From assembly GCF_003056725.1 (NCBI RefSeq), contig NZ_QBKZ01000005.1, positions 99,284 through 159,879 on the forward strand: 60,596 nt of DNA, read 5' to 3'. Both the position numbers and the translations under genes were made by a program. Source of the DNA: Mangrovicoccus ximenensis. Lineage in GTDB: Bacteria > Pseudomonadota > Alphaproteobacteria > Rhodobacterales > Rhodobacteraceae. The number at the start of each line of letters is the position of its first letter. Position 1 is the first letter of the stretch. A model generated the notes under the pieces. The model was given only the letters and a program-made list of their open reading frames with translations. It was not told the origin of the DNA and searched no databases. Of this stretch, positions 27,900-36,872 are shown piece after piece.

Positions 27900-28004
27900 A
27901 GCATCCAGCGGAATTCACGGTTTCCGGCAGCTCCTCCTCCTCCCTGAGCTGCGGAAAATCTGCGGCGGCCCCCTCCTCCTCCCTGGGGTCGCCGCTTTCT
28001 TTTT
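27900..28004 (+). ncRNA. ccsR: CcsR-like small RNA (two CCUCCUCCUCCC stem-loops)
   Basis: Hairpin 1 has arms TTTCCGGCAGCT (27921-27932) and AGCTGCGGAAA (27947-27957) and exposes CCTCCTCCTCCC in the loop. Hairpin 2 (27962-27972 with 27985-27995) exposes CTCCTCCTCCC and ends in TTTCTTTTT, serving as terminator. Paired anti-Shine-Dalgarno loops of this kind define the CcsR RNAs of Rhodobacter, which are stress-induced and affect C1 and pyruvate metabolism. The 5' end is a guess. Confidence 0.75.
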
Positions 28005-29726
28005 CCATATTTCCCAATAACATGTCCTTTCCGCGCCGCCGACGCTCGATCTCGCGATGCTGTGCAAGATGCGTCCGGGCGTAAAAAAATTCCGGCAGCG
28101 GCCTCAAAGGCACTTGGAATGAATGACGATGTCCCGCCGGAGCAATGCTGCTGCGCAGAAAACATCCTGCAGACCCGTCGGTGCAGGCTGGCCTGACGGC
28201 ATCCGTCCGCATCGCAGAACCCGAAGCCGCCGACACGGAGCAGAGCGCCCTCCTGCGGCTTGTCGGCGACCTTCCCGCAGAACCGGATGGGCATCATGGA
28301 CATCCTCGATGTCGTTCGCCTGCCGGCGGACTACGGCTGGCCGATCTGCGCAGGCACGGTGCCCGCGGCGACCGCGCCCCGCGTCGCCGCGCTGGAAGCT
28401 GCCGAGCGACGGTGACCGGCAAGACCGCCGCTACCGAAATGGCCACCGCAGATCCGGCCCAGCCGAGCAGTCCCGCTGAACCCGGTCCATTCGCCCGGCC
28501 GGCTCCTCTTCCGGCTCGGCCGCCGGGGTCTCGGCAGGGCTTGTCGACCGGGCGCCCAGACCGCCGGTTCCGCGATCCGCCCCGCCGCCCGCTTTCTGCA
28601 GCATCGCCGGTGCCCTGCCCTGGGCGGGCAAAATACCACACCGACGCCTTCACCCGCGACATGGGCGGGTCGGAGCCATGCTGAAAGCCTTTGCCGCGTG
28701 GTTACCGGAGACCCTGCCCGGTCAGCTCGCGCTGCTGCCCCTGCCGGTCCGGGACAGCGCCGACGCGACCGCGCGGAACACGGTCTCCGGCCCGGCCGAG
28801 GCCATCCGCGCCGCCGGAAACACCGCCCCCAAGCCGCCCGACCCGGCGCCCGTCCTCGAAATGATAGCGGTGCAGATGGCGGTGTCGGCTACGGAATCCC
28901 CCGCGCGCTGGCCTGCGAACTGGAGATGAACTGCGACCGCCTCTCCGCCGAGCTGCGCGAATTCTGCACCGCGTCCATGACGATCAGGCAGCACCGCCAC
29001 GCCGCGGGCCTGGAAACCGCCGACCGTATCCGGGTGTTCTGCGGCCCGGTCGTCGCGGACTGCGACGCGGTGAAGGGACCGGCCGCGGCGGCGCTGGTGC
29101 GCGGCGGCCCCGGCTGGCCGTCAATTCCTTCGCCAACTGCAGCCGGCCGCCATCCAAGCAGGCCCCGGCCTGCGTTCCGCATGGCTCTGTGGCTCCGCGG
29201 ACAGGTCGGCCAAGTCAAGACCAGGCGCAAGTCCCTGGTGCCGCTCACGGGCTGTGGTGGTCCTTGGGGCTGGACTTGCATGCGTCCCCCTGCGGCCGTC
29301 CGGGGGCGGCCTGCGCGGCCGCATCGCGACGCCGGTCAGCCGTGGAAAGACGACGGGCCGTCGGCTGAAAGGGACGGCGGGCGCCGTGCCGGGGCATGGC
29401 TGCCGTCCCGGGAGGCACGAACGGAGCCGGACGGCCGGAGCAGGCCCTCGCGCCGTCTCCGCGATGCGGAGCTGCCCAGGGCCGGAAATCAGTCCCGGCA
29501 GCCGGTTCCATTGCAAGGACCAGGACGAGACCTCCAAGGCGGCGGCCAAGATGAGCGTCCAGGTCAGCGACACCCCGCGCGACGTGTTGGAGGCACAGCT
29601 CGCCCCCGAGCAGGGCGAGTTCTCCCCTAACGGGATATACCGGCTGCTTTCCCGCCGTCGGGTTATCCTGACCTGGGATCACCCGAACCATGAGGAGAAG
29701 CATCCAGCAGAGGCAAGATAACGGGA
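28005..29726. other. Long region without a coherent gene
   Basis: About 1.7 kb of mostly GC-rich, frame-broken sequence. Short coding-like stretches occur (for example MDILDVVRLPADYGW at about 28300, and CDRLSAELREFCTASM at about 28940), but none extends to a recognisable domain. It ends in an IS110 remnant, so decayed mobile DNA is likely for at least part. Confidence 0.35.
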
Positions 29727-29862
29727 AATCTGGACGAACTCGCCGTCGTCGGAGGAGACATCGGCACGGATACCTTCCATTTGGTTGGGTGCGACCGCGA
29801 AGGAGAGATCGCTTTGCGCAAGCAGATTGACCTGCCCCCTGCCGGTCCCTCATTCATAACGA
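29727..29862 (+). pseudogene. IS110-family transposase remnant (N-terminus)
   Basis: DELAVVGGDIGTDTFHLVGC followed by DREGEIALRKQI matches the start of the DEDD RuvC-like domain of IS110 transposases (D-I-G-K-D/N-T-F-H). The frame lacks its own start and is lost after ~45 residues. Confidence 0.6.
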
Positions 29863-29879
29863 GAGTCTGCAGGTTGGAT

Positions 29880-30006
29880 TTGGGCATTCGGCTTCATCGT
29901 CTTGCGCAAGCGCGCCGGGCGCGGAGCCCTCAAATTGCTCAAGCATCCTGCGCGCTTGCTGCGGCGTCTGGCTGGCCAGGGACGAATGCGGGCGGTCCGT
30001 AGGTCG
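29880..30006 (-). pseudogene. IS3-family transposase (OrfB) C-terminal remnant
   Basis: The minus strand reads RPHSSLASQTPQQARRMLEQ, typical of the RPHSALGxxTP end of rve-type integrases in IS3-family elements. It is joined directly to the thiE fragment at about 30007. Confidence 0.5.
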
Positions 30007-30007
30007 G

Positions 30008-30557
30008 GGGCGCGCTGGATGTCGGTGACCACCGCGGCGCTGTCGGCCCCGGCGGCGAAGAGCCCGGGCAGGCGCTCGATGGTCAGCCCGCCGATGCCGA
30101 CCAGCGGCACGCGGCCTGCCATCGCCTTCCAGCGGGTGACCCGCTCCAGTCCCTGCGGCCCCCACTTCATCTTCTTCAGCAGCGTCGGATAGACCGGACC
30201 GAGCGCGACATAGGCCGGATCCTGCGACAGCGCGCGGTCGAGCTCGGCCTCGTCATGGGTCGACAGCCCGAAGCGGATGCCCGCGCGGCGCAAAGCGGCG
30301 AAATCAGCCGTATCCATGTCCTCCTGGCCGAGATGGACGGCGTCGCAGTCCAGATCCAGCGCCAGCTCCCAGTAGTCGTTGACGACGAGCTGCGCGCCGT
30401 GGCGGGCGCAGACATCGCGGGACCGCGCGATCTGGCGGCGCAGCTCCGGCGTTTCCATGTCCTTGGCGCGCAGCTGCACCAGCTTGACGCCCAGCGGCAC
30501 CAGCCGCTCCAGTTCCGCCGCGGTGCCGGTGATCAGGTAGAAAGGGTCGAGACGCAT
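30008..30557 (-). CDS. thiE: Thiamine-phosphate synthase ThiE, C-terminal end altered
   Basis: ThiE couples the HMP and thiazole moieties of thiamine. Family motifs are VKLVQLRAKDM, CARHGAQLVVNDYWELALD, AVHLGQEDMD, FGLSTHDEAELDRA, YVALGPVYPT and LVGIGGLTIERL. The ATG overlaps the thiG stop by one base (TGATG). The last ~10-15 residues are replaced at the IS3 remnant, so activity may be impaired rather than absent. Confidence 0.85.
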
Positions 30558-30668
30558 CAGGCCAGCTCCGCCATGCCGAAGACCGGGGTGGAGGCGGCGG
30601 CCATGTCGCGGCGCGGCATCAGGCCGGCGCGATGTGCCTCGAGCCCGGCCGCAACCGCGCCGGAAAAG
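30557..30668 (-). CDS. thiG: Thiazole synthase ThiG, C-terminal fragment
   Basis: The last ~36 residues (SGAVAAGLEAHRAGLMPRRD, AAASTPVFGMAELA) match ThiG tails (A-G-x-M-x-x-R-D-M-A-x-x-S-T-P). The stop is fused to the thiE start. Everything upstream has been replaced by a glycosidase fragment. Confidence 0.6.
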
Positions 30669-31452
30669 CGCCGCGGGCAAGCTCCCGCCTGCGGCCAGCG
30701 CCTCGGCGGCAGCGCGCTTCTGCGCCTGCTCGCGCTCGCGGTACTCGACCGGGGTCAGGCCGAAGCTCCAGCCCCCGGGATCGCCCAGGTAGTCAGTGGC
30801 CGGCAGGAACTCCGCCAGGTGCCGGTCGCCTGCCGCTGCCGGAATGCCGAAGCGCCGGAACAGGTCGAACTTCACCTTGGAGCGGTCGCCGAAATACCGT
30901 TCATGCTCGTCTGCCGGGTCGGGTTCCGCGGCGACCCAGCCGGAGGCGCCATGCTCCGCCGCGAAGGCGCGGTAGGCCGGCAGCATGTCCCGGCCCTTCA
31001 GCGAGATCCGGTCGGCGAAGGTGAAATGGTTGATGCCGAGGACATTGGCCTCGACATCGCGGTGCGTGAAAATCGGCGCCCCCGCCGCGCGGTTGGCGAT
31101 CCAGGCGACCTGCTTCCTCAGCTTGGTCACCTCGTGGCATTCGCCCCAGGCGCGGATCCCCGGACAGGCGGCATGGAGCGCGCCGGTCAGCACGCTCATC
31201 GGGTTTGTCAGGTTGCACACATGGGCGCCGGGGGCGTGCTCCCCGATGGCGCGGCCGATTTCCGCCAGCATCGGAATGGCGCGCAGCGCGCGCACGAAGC
31301 CGCCCGGACCCACCGTGTCGCCCACCGCCTGCGCGATGCCGTATCGCGCCGGAATGCCGATATCCTGGGCCATGTCGGCGAACCGCCCCGGCAGGATCGA
31401 GACGACCACCACGTCGGCGCCGCCAAGCGCCTCTGCCAGCGTGGCGCAGGCC
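30669..31452 (-). CDS. Glycoside hydrolase family 4 (alpha-galacturonidase/glucosidase type), internal fragment
   Basis: GH4 enzymes use NAD and a metal. Seen here are ADVVVVSILPGR, HVCNLTNPMSVLTGALHAAC, WGECHEVTKL with the conserved Cys-His, VLGINHFTFADRI and DRHLAEFLPATDYLGDP. The N-terminal NAD-binding loop is lost at about 31452 and the C-terminus at about 30669. Confidence 0.8.
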
Positions 31453-31833
31453 CTCGCCGAGCCGCGTCGCCTCGACCACCAGCGCGCGGGCCAGATCGCT
31501 CATCGCCAGCACCCGCGGCCGGTCGGCGTCGAGCCCCGCCGTCCCCGGCCAGAGATAGGAAGAGCGCATCCGCACCCGGCCCATCATCTCGACCTCGTGG
31601 ACGCAGCCCGCCGGAATCCACAGCGCGCAATCGGGCGGCACCAGCCAGCTGCCCTGCGCGGTGCGGACATGGACGACGCCGGTCAGCGCGTGCAGCAGCT
31701 GGTCGCGCGGATGGCTGTGCGGGCGGACATGCATCCCGTCGGGATAGTCCGAGGCCAGCCCGACCAGAGGCGCGCTGCGCTGCTCCATCTCCTCGATGCG
31801 GCTGAACAGCGATGTGGCGTCGGTAGATGGCAT
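31453..31833 (-). CDS. AraC-family regulator, N-terminal cupin fragment
   Basis: The cupin sensor domain of an AraC-type regulator: YPDGMHVRPHSHPRDQLLHA and SWLVPPDCALWIPAGCVHEV. The two helix-turn-helix motifs that should follow are missing, as the frame breaks at EATRLG. It is divergent from an MFS transporter gene 94 bp away. Confidence 0.75.
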
Positions 31834-31926
31834 GGCACGCTCTGGCCCGATCGGAAAGGTTATTGACCGAAGCACGAAAGACGGCCGCAGGCAAGACCGC
31901 TAGAGAGAGGAAAAAGGACACCCCCC

Positions 31927-32325
31927 ATGACCGATGCCTCAGTCGCGGCGCCGCCGCGCGACCCGGCGCGCACCACCTATGCGATCCTCGCCGCGATCAG
32001 CTTCTGCCACCTGCTGAACGACATGATGCAGTCGCTGCTGGCGGCACTCTATCCCATGCTGAAGGCCGAATTCGCGCTGGATTTCTGGCAGATCGGACTT
32101 CTGACCTTCTGCTTCCAGGTCACCGCCTCGCTGCTGCAGCCGATGGTCGGCATGGTCACCGACCGCCATCCCTTCCCCTGGGCGCTGCCGGTGGCGATGG
32201 CTGCGACGCTGGCCGGGCTGCTGCTGCTGGCCGTGGCGCCGGGCTACGGGCTGCTGATCTGCGGCGCCGGGCTGATCGGCATCGGCTCGTCGGTCTTCCA
32301 TCCCGAGGCCTCGCGGGTCGCCCGC
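31927..32325 (+). CDS. MFS transporter (fosmidomycin-resistance Fsr type), N-terminal fragment
   Basis: The first four membrane segments and the family stretch FCHLLNDMMQSLLAALYPML, DFWQIGLLTFCFQVTASLLQ and IGIGSSVFHPEASRVAR identify an Fsr-like exporter. About 133 of ~400 residues remain. The adjacent divergent AraC regulator was probably its controller. Confidence 0.8.
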
Positions 32326-32970
32326 GTGCCCGGCCGCGATCGCCTGGGCCATCGGCGCCCCCGCCGCAGCACGGGCCAGCAGGACATAGCCCGCCAGCGT
32401 CGGATGCAGCGCCCGGTCGGCATAGAACCCGGCAAAGCCGCCGACGATCTCGGGCGCGAGCAGGCCCGAGATGTCCTCCGCCTCGAGTCTCGCTCCGACG
32501 CCGCCAGTCCAGGCCGCCATCGCCGGATAGGCGTAGCGCCCCTCCTGCCAATGGGTCCCGGCCGACAGGTGGACATGGGCCGTCATCAAACCGGTCCAGG
32601 GCAGGAGGCGCAGATCCTCGCCGAAGGCTGCCCACCAGTAGCGCAGCGCCGCCGAGTGGCGGGCGATCATCCGGTCATCGGACGCCCCGGAGATCAAGGC
32701 CTTGTCGATATGGGTCCGGCCGTCGAGAAACAGGTCGCCGGACGCGCCGCCATCGGCCAGAACGCCGTTGCCGAAGCGCGGATCCGGCAGGATCAGCACC
32801 ACCGGCACGCCCGGCCGCCAGGCCTGCGCGACCTCTTCGAAGAGGCTGCGGCTCCAGGCCGGAAGGCCGGCGCCGCCGATGAATCGGGTCTGTTCGAAAG
32901 GCGGCGGCACGATGCCCTGCGCCGCGAGATGCTGCCAGCGCCGGACGTGGCTCGGCCCGGCGAGGATGCC
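32326..32970 (-). CDS. SGNH/GDSL-hydrolase-like protein of unknown role, fragment
   Basis: About 215 residues open in frame: EGILAGPSHVRRWQHLAAQG, GVPVVLILPDPRFGNGV, KALISGASDDRM, and near the end LHPTLAGYVLLARA. The GPSH start and terminal HPT-type block recall SGNH-fold proteins acting on polysaccharides. This is inference from two short motifs. Both ends are truncated. Confidence 0.4.
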
Positions 32971-32974
32971 CTCG

Positions 32975-33640
32975 CGATTTTCCCGGAACGCCTCCGCCCG
33001 GAGGCCGCGCGGCCCTGGGGGCGGCGGACCACGCGGATGCAGGGACTGGTCCGCCATCCCGCCCTGGCCCTCGGCGGCCGTCCTGCCCAGGCGCCCGGAC
33101 GGCGCCTCCTGCTCCGCGTCAGCAAGGACACTTTCCTGCGCGGCCTCCCGGCCGATGGCACCCGGGACATAGCGGAGCCTCGAATGATCGGCATCGATGA
33201 CCGGGCCTGGCGGAAGAGGCAGCGCTACGGGACGCTGATCTGCGACCTCGAACGGCACCGGGTCATTGACCTTCTGCCCGATCGCGAACCGGCAACTGTC
33301 GAAGCCTGGCTGAAGGATCACCCGCAGATCGGGGTCGTCGCGCAGGACCGCAATGGCGGCCAGGCGTGCCGCGGCGCGGGCCTCGCAGATGCGGTCCATC
33401 CTCTCGTGGTCTGCACGCAAACCGCTGCCGGACAACGGGTTGCGGACCGACGGCACGCCCGCGCTCATTCAGAAACGCCGCGGAAGCCGCGCTGGCGCCT
33501 TGGCTAGGGTGAGGCCGAGGACGGCGTGCCGGGCGCCTTTGCCCGCAGCCCCGACCGGACCATGGTCCAATGGCCAGACCAAGGGACAGATCAACCGCCT
33601 GAAGATGCCGGAGCGGCAGAGGCATGGCCGGGCGGGTGTC
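32975..33640 (+). pseudogene. ISL3-family transposase remnant
   Basis: The DDE_Tnp_ISL3 core is readable: TRMQGLVRHPALALGGRPAQ, LLRVSKDTFLRGLPADGT, RMIGIDDRAWRKRQRYGTLI and HRVIDLLPDREPATVEAWLK. It then frameshifts near QDRNGG. A second piece at about 33560-33630 (PWSNGQTKGQINRLKMPERQ) is the C-terminal motif. The central part is deleted, so it is inactive. Confidence 0.8.
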
Positions 33641-33806
33641 GGCAAGCCGGAGGCGAAGATGACTGCGATGCCATGGGCCAAGCCCTGCATCGAAACTGGG
33701 AGGCCGCAACGGGGGCCTGCGTCCCGCGCCGCCCGCATCTTGCGCTTGCCCGCCGGGCGGGCGGCTGGCGACGCTCCCGCATCTGTTCCGGCAGGAGGAA
33801 TGCGGA

Positions 33807-33935
33807 ATGAAGCTGTTCATTGGCCTCGACGTCCCATGCGCGAAGACGGCGGCCGGCGTGCCCGGCGAACATGGCAGGATCGTCAGGGAGGCGGAGGCCG
33901 CCAGCGACCCGGAGGCGCTGGCGGAATTCTCGGAA
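33807..33935 (+). pseudogene. IS110-family transposase N-terminal remnant
   Basis: MKLFIGLDVPCAKTAAGVPG and EHGRIVREAEAASDPEALAEF match IS110 transposase starts (FIGLDVSLxKTA). GGAGGAAT precedes the ATG. It is cut after ~43 residues by the M24 peptidase fragment. It differs from the IS110 remnant at 29.7 kb. Confidence 0.7.
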
Positions 33936-33936
33936 G

Positions 33937-34672
33937 ACCAGCCCGGCGAGATCAGCGCCTCGCCGTTCCAGGTCAGGTGCGGCCCCGCGCCCTCGCCGCC
34001 CGCCGACAGCAGCGGCACGATCGCCGGATAGTCGCCCCAGCTGTCCGCCTCGCCGGTCACCGCGGTCTTGTAGAGCTCGCCGGCCAGCTCGTGCTTCTTC
34101 ATGCCCGGCTCGGCCAGCTCGACCGCGCGGCGGATCACCAGGTCCGAGATCCGCGCGGCGCGCCGCATATGCGCCAGCTCTTCCTCCGATTTCACCAGCC
34201 GCTGCCAGTTCACCAGGCTCGAGGCGTCCATTATGTCGGCGCCGGGCAGGCATTCGGCAATCGTCGTGAAGGCGCGGGCGGTGAAGAAATAGGTCTCCAT
34301 CTCGACGCCGATGCGCTTCGTGCCGAAGCCCATGATCCGCAGGCGCGAGGCCAGGTCCTCCATCGGATGGGTCTCGGCGGCCTGCACGTAGCGGTCGGGA
34401 TAGGGCAGGACATGCGCGTCCTCCATCCAGACGGTGCGCCGCGCCCCTTCCGCATCCATCGCGCGGCCCCACCAATACGGCGCGCCCTCGAGCGGCAGGA
34501 TCACCGCCTGATGGACATAGAAGGACCAGCCGTCATAGCCCGTCAGCCAGTGCTGGTTGGAGGGATTGGTCACCACCAGGACGTCGATGCCGAATTCCGC
34601 CATGGTTTCGCGGGTCTGCCGGATGCGCCGGTCGTATTCGTCCTTGGAAAAGAGGGCGTTCTCAATCGGCAT
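33937..34672 (-). CDS. M24-family hydrolase, ectoine hydrolase (DoeA)-like, N-terminal fragment
   Basis: The creatinase-type N-terminal domain and the start of the pita-bread fold are present: VLVVTNPSNQHWLTGYDGWS, FYVHQAVILPLEG, KRIGVEMETYFFTARAF, LVNWQRLVKSEEELAHMRRA, YPAIVPLLSAGGEGAGPHLT. The wording around TGYDGWSFYVHQ and the PAIVP segment fits ectoine hydrolase or a close Xaa-Pro-type peptidase. The metal-binding C-terminal half is missing. Confidence 0.7.
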
Positions 34673-35586
34673 TCGTCATTCGTTCCGTCCCGGGGCCGGC
34701 CGGCGCGGCCGATCCGCGCGGTGCGCACCGGCTGCACCTGCAGCAATCGTGAAGCAGCCCGCCCCAGCGTCAACCGCAAACCTGTTAACCATGGCAAGCC
34801 ATATGACGCAGCCGCCTGCCTGCCGAAAGCTTGGGCGTTCGGCTCGGCGCCTGCGCAGACCCGCGCAGCGGGCGGCGCCGCCCTGCGGCGCAATGGCCCG
34901 GAATTGTTCCAGCGCCACGGGGGAGTGCCGGACGCGGACCAGCGGGAACGCGCCGCACCGGGACCGCAAGGCGCTTTCGACGGTCCGGCACGCGCCGGGA
35001 GGAGGCGGAGACTGGCCGCTGCGCGATGCAGAAGGCTGGTCGTCCTGCCGCAGGGCTGGACCGCATGATCTCCAGCGTTGCCGGAGACGTCCGCGCAGCA
35101 GGCCGGCTCCGGGCATTTTCCGGCCGGACAGCTGCGTGCTCCCGACGTCATGATCGCCGGCTGAAGCGGCTGGGCCGGTGACCTCTCCCGCGGCGTTTGT
35201 TTCGAGGGTTGCGCCAGCCGGACTGGCGCCGAGCCTCCGGAATGGAAGCCAAGCTTCGCCAGCCATGCCGGCACCGGTCCGGCCAGACGGATCGCCCGCA
35301 CCCTGCCTCCGGCGACAGCCCGCCAGAGCCTGCGGGCCTGCAGGCACTCCGCGCGACCGCACCAGCCCGGATCCGGAGCGGAGGCGCAAGCAGCCCTGTC
35401 CCCGGACCCGCATCCCTGCCATGGGCCGCCCTGTGTCACCGCTTTTCCGCGGCCGGCAGCACAGCGTGCCGGAGCGGGCGGATCATCGCCCGTTTGCCGC
35501 CCGCGCAACCGTCCTCCGGAACGGCGGTTCCCAGGACGCCCTGCGCCGCGTAGCATGGTCCCGCATGACACGAGGAGGAGGATGCC
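34673..35586. other. Region without a coherent gene
   Basis: About 910 bp. The first ~130 bp upstream of the M24 gene are less GC-rich and may hold its promoter. The remainder is GC-rich with broken frames and no recognisable motif. A GAGGAGGAG ribosome site for the next gene ends the region. Confidence 0.35.
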
Positions 35587-36015
35587 ATGCAGATTACCGT
35601 GGAGACGCTGGTCCGTGCGCCCTTGGAGACCGTCTGGGCCTGCTGGACGACCCCCGAGGACATCATGGACTGGAACGCCGCATCCGAGGACTGGCACACC
35701 ACCCGCGCCGAGATTGACCTGGTCCCCGGCGGCCGTTTCCTGTCGCGGATGGAGGCGAAGGACGGCAGCGCAGGCTTCGATTTCGAGGGCCGCTTCGTGA
35801 GGATCGAGCCGCTGAGCATGATCGAGTCCGAATTCGGCGGCCGCCACCTGAAGGTCTGGTTCCAGACCGCCCCCGGCGGCACGCTGGTGCGCGAGGTCTT
35901 CGACCCCGAGGACGAGCACCCCGCCGAGATCCAGCGCCAGGGCTGGCAGGCGATCCTCGACAATTTCGCCCGCCATGTCGAAGCCAAGGTCGCGGCCGAA
36001 CCCGTGAGCGACTGA
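35587..36015 (+). CDS. SRPBCC/AHSA1-domain protein
   Basis: A complete 142-residue frame with a strong GAGGAGGAG site. The START-like fold is indicated by ETLVRAPLETVWACWTTPED, MDWNAASEDWHTTRAEIDLV, GGRFLSRMEAKDGSAGFDFE and the long C-terminal helix HPAEIQRQGWQAILDNFARH. AHSA1-like proteins bind small hydrophobic ligands. No partner gene is evident. Confidence 0.85.
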   Translation: MQITVETLVRAPLETVWACWTTPEDIMDWNAASEDWHTTRAEIDLVPGGRFLSRMEAKDGSAGFDFEGRFVRIEPLSMIESEFGGRHLKVWFQTAPGGTLVREVFDPEDEHPAEIQRQGWQAILDNFARHVEAKVAAEPVSD

Positions 36016-36019
36016 ACGC

Positions 36020-36163
36020 TCAGAAGAAGCGCAGCAGCCGCACCAGGACCCAAAGGAAGGCGGCAAGGCCCAGCCCCCAGGCCAGGCTGAGCCCCGCCAG
36101 CAGGCCCGCCAGCCCGGGCTGCGGCGCGCCAAGGCCCGGCGCAGCCGTCAGGAAGGCAAGCAA
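36020..36163 (-). CDS. Small membrane protein downstream of waaA (TTG start)
   Basis: A 47-residue frame from TTG at 36163 is almost entirely hydrophobic: LLAFLTAAPGLGAPQPG, then the helix GLLAGLSLAWGLGLAAFLWV and a basic end VRLLRFF. It begins 11 bp beyond the waaA stop on the same strand and converges with the SRPBCC gene. Codon positions look selected, but a missing partner or start is possible. Confidence 0.4.
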   Translation of the reverse strand: MLAFLTAAPGLGAPQPGLAGLLAGLSLAWGLGLAAFLWVLVRLLRFF

Positions 36164-36173
36164 GGCGCCTGCA

Positions 36174-36780
36174 TCAGGCGGCCGGGTCCGGCAGGTGCTC
36201 GAGGATCAGCGCGATCGCCTTGTCGGTGACATCGGCGCCCGACGAGCTGAGCTCCCAGGCGGCGAAGGCCATCGGCGCGCTGCGCGAGGGCTGCATCAGC
36301 TCGGCGACGGTCTCGCCCAGACCGGCGGCATCCTCGACCTTGAGCGCCGCGGCGGCGGCGTCGAGCCGTGCATAGATGTCGGCGAAATTGTGGACATGCG
36401 GCCCGTGCAGGATCGCCGAGCCGAGCGCGGCCGGTTCATAGGGATTGTGGCCGCCGATGCGGGCCAGCGAACCGCCGACGAAGCTGACCGGGGCCAGCCG
36501 GTACCACAGCCCCATCTCGCCCAGCGTGTCGGCGACATAGACGTCGCAATCCTCGTCCGGGCAGCCCGCTTCGCTGCGCAGCCGCACGGCGAAGCCCTTT
36601 GCGGCCAGCATGTCGCGGATCGCCGGGCCGCGCTCGGGATGGCGCGGGGCGAGGATCAGCAGCAGGCGGTGGGTGCCCTTCTGGGCGATGCGGTGCGCCT
36701 CGGCGGCGATCTCTTCCTCGCCCTCGTGGGTGGAGGCCGCGCACCAGAGCGGCCGATCGCCACCGGCATCATCCGCAACA
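36174..36780 (-). CDS. waaA: 3-deoxy-D-manno-octulosonic acid transferase WaaA (KdtA), C-terminal fragment
   Basis: WaaA adds Kdo to lipid A at the inner membrane. The GT30 C-terminal domain is intact: CAASTHEGEEEIAAEAHRIA, LLILAPRHPERGP, VYVADTLGEMGLWYRLAPVS, FVGGSLARIGGHNPYEPAAL and HGPHVHNFADIYARL. The N-terminal acceptor half is lost at about 36780. From here to the right the window is largely intact. Confidence 0.88.
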
Positions 36781-36872
36781 ACCCTGCGCGCCGCCCGACG
36801 CCTCGCGGCCTCTGGCATCCGGGCGCGATCCGGGGCAGTCTCGGACCCTGACCGATGCGCCGGGAGGACGGC

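Noticed and set aside
27930..27985. Ribosome-binding or CRISPR-like repeat from the repeated CCTCCTCC motif
   Set aside because: There are only two copies, each in the loop of a hairpin. No spacers or cas genes exist, and the CcsR-like RNA explains them better.
33937..34672. DMSP lyase DddP
   Set aside because: DddP is also an M24-fold protein, but the sequence around TGYDGWSFYVHQ and NWQRLVKSEEEL fits ectoine hydrolase/Xaa-Pro peptidases and not the DddP N-terminus as I know it.
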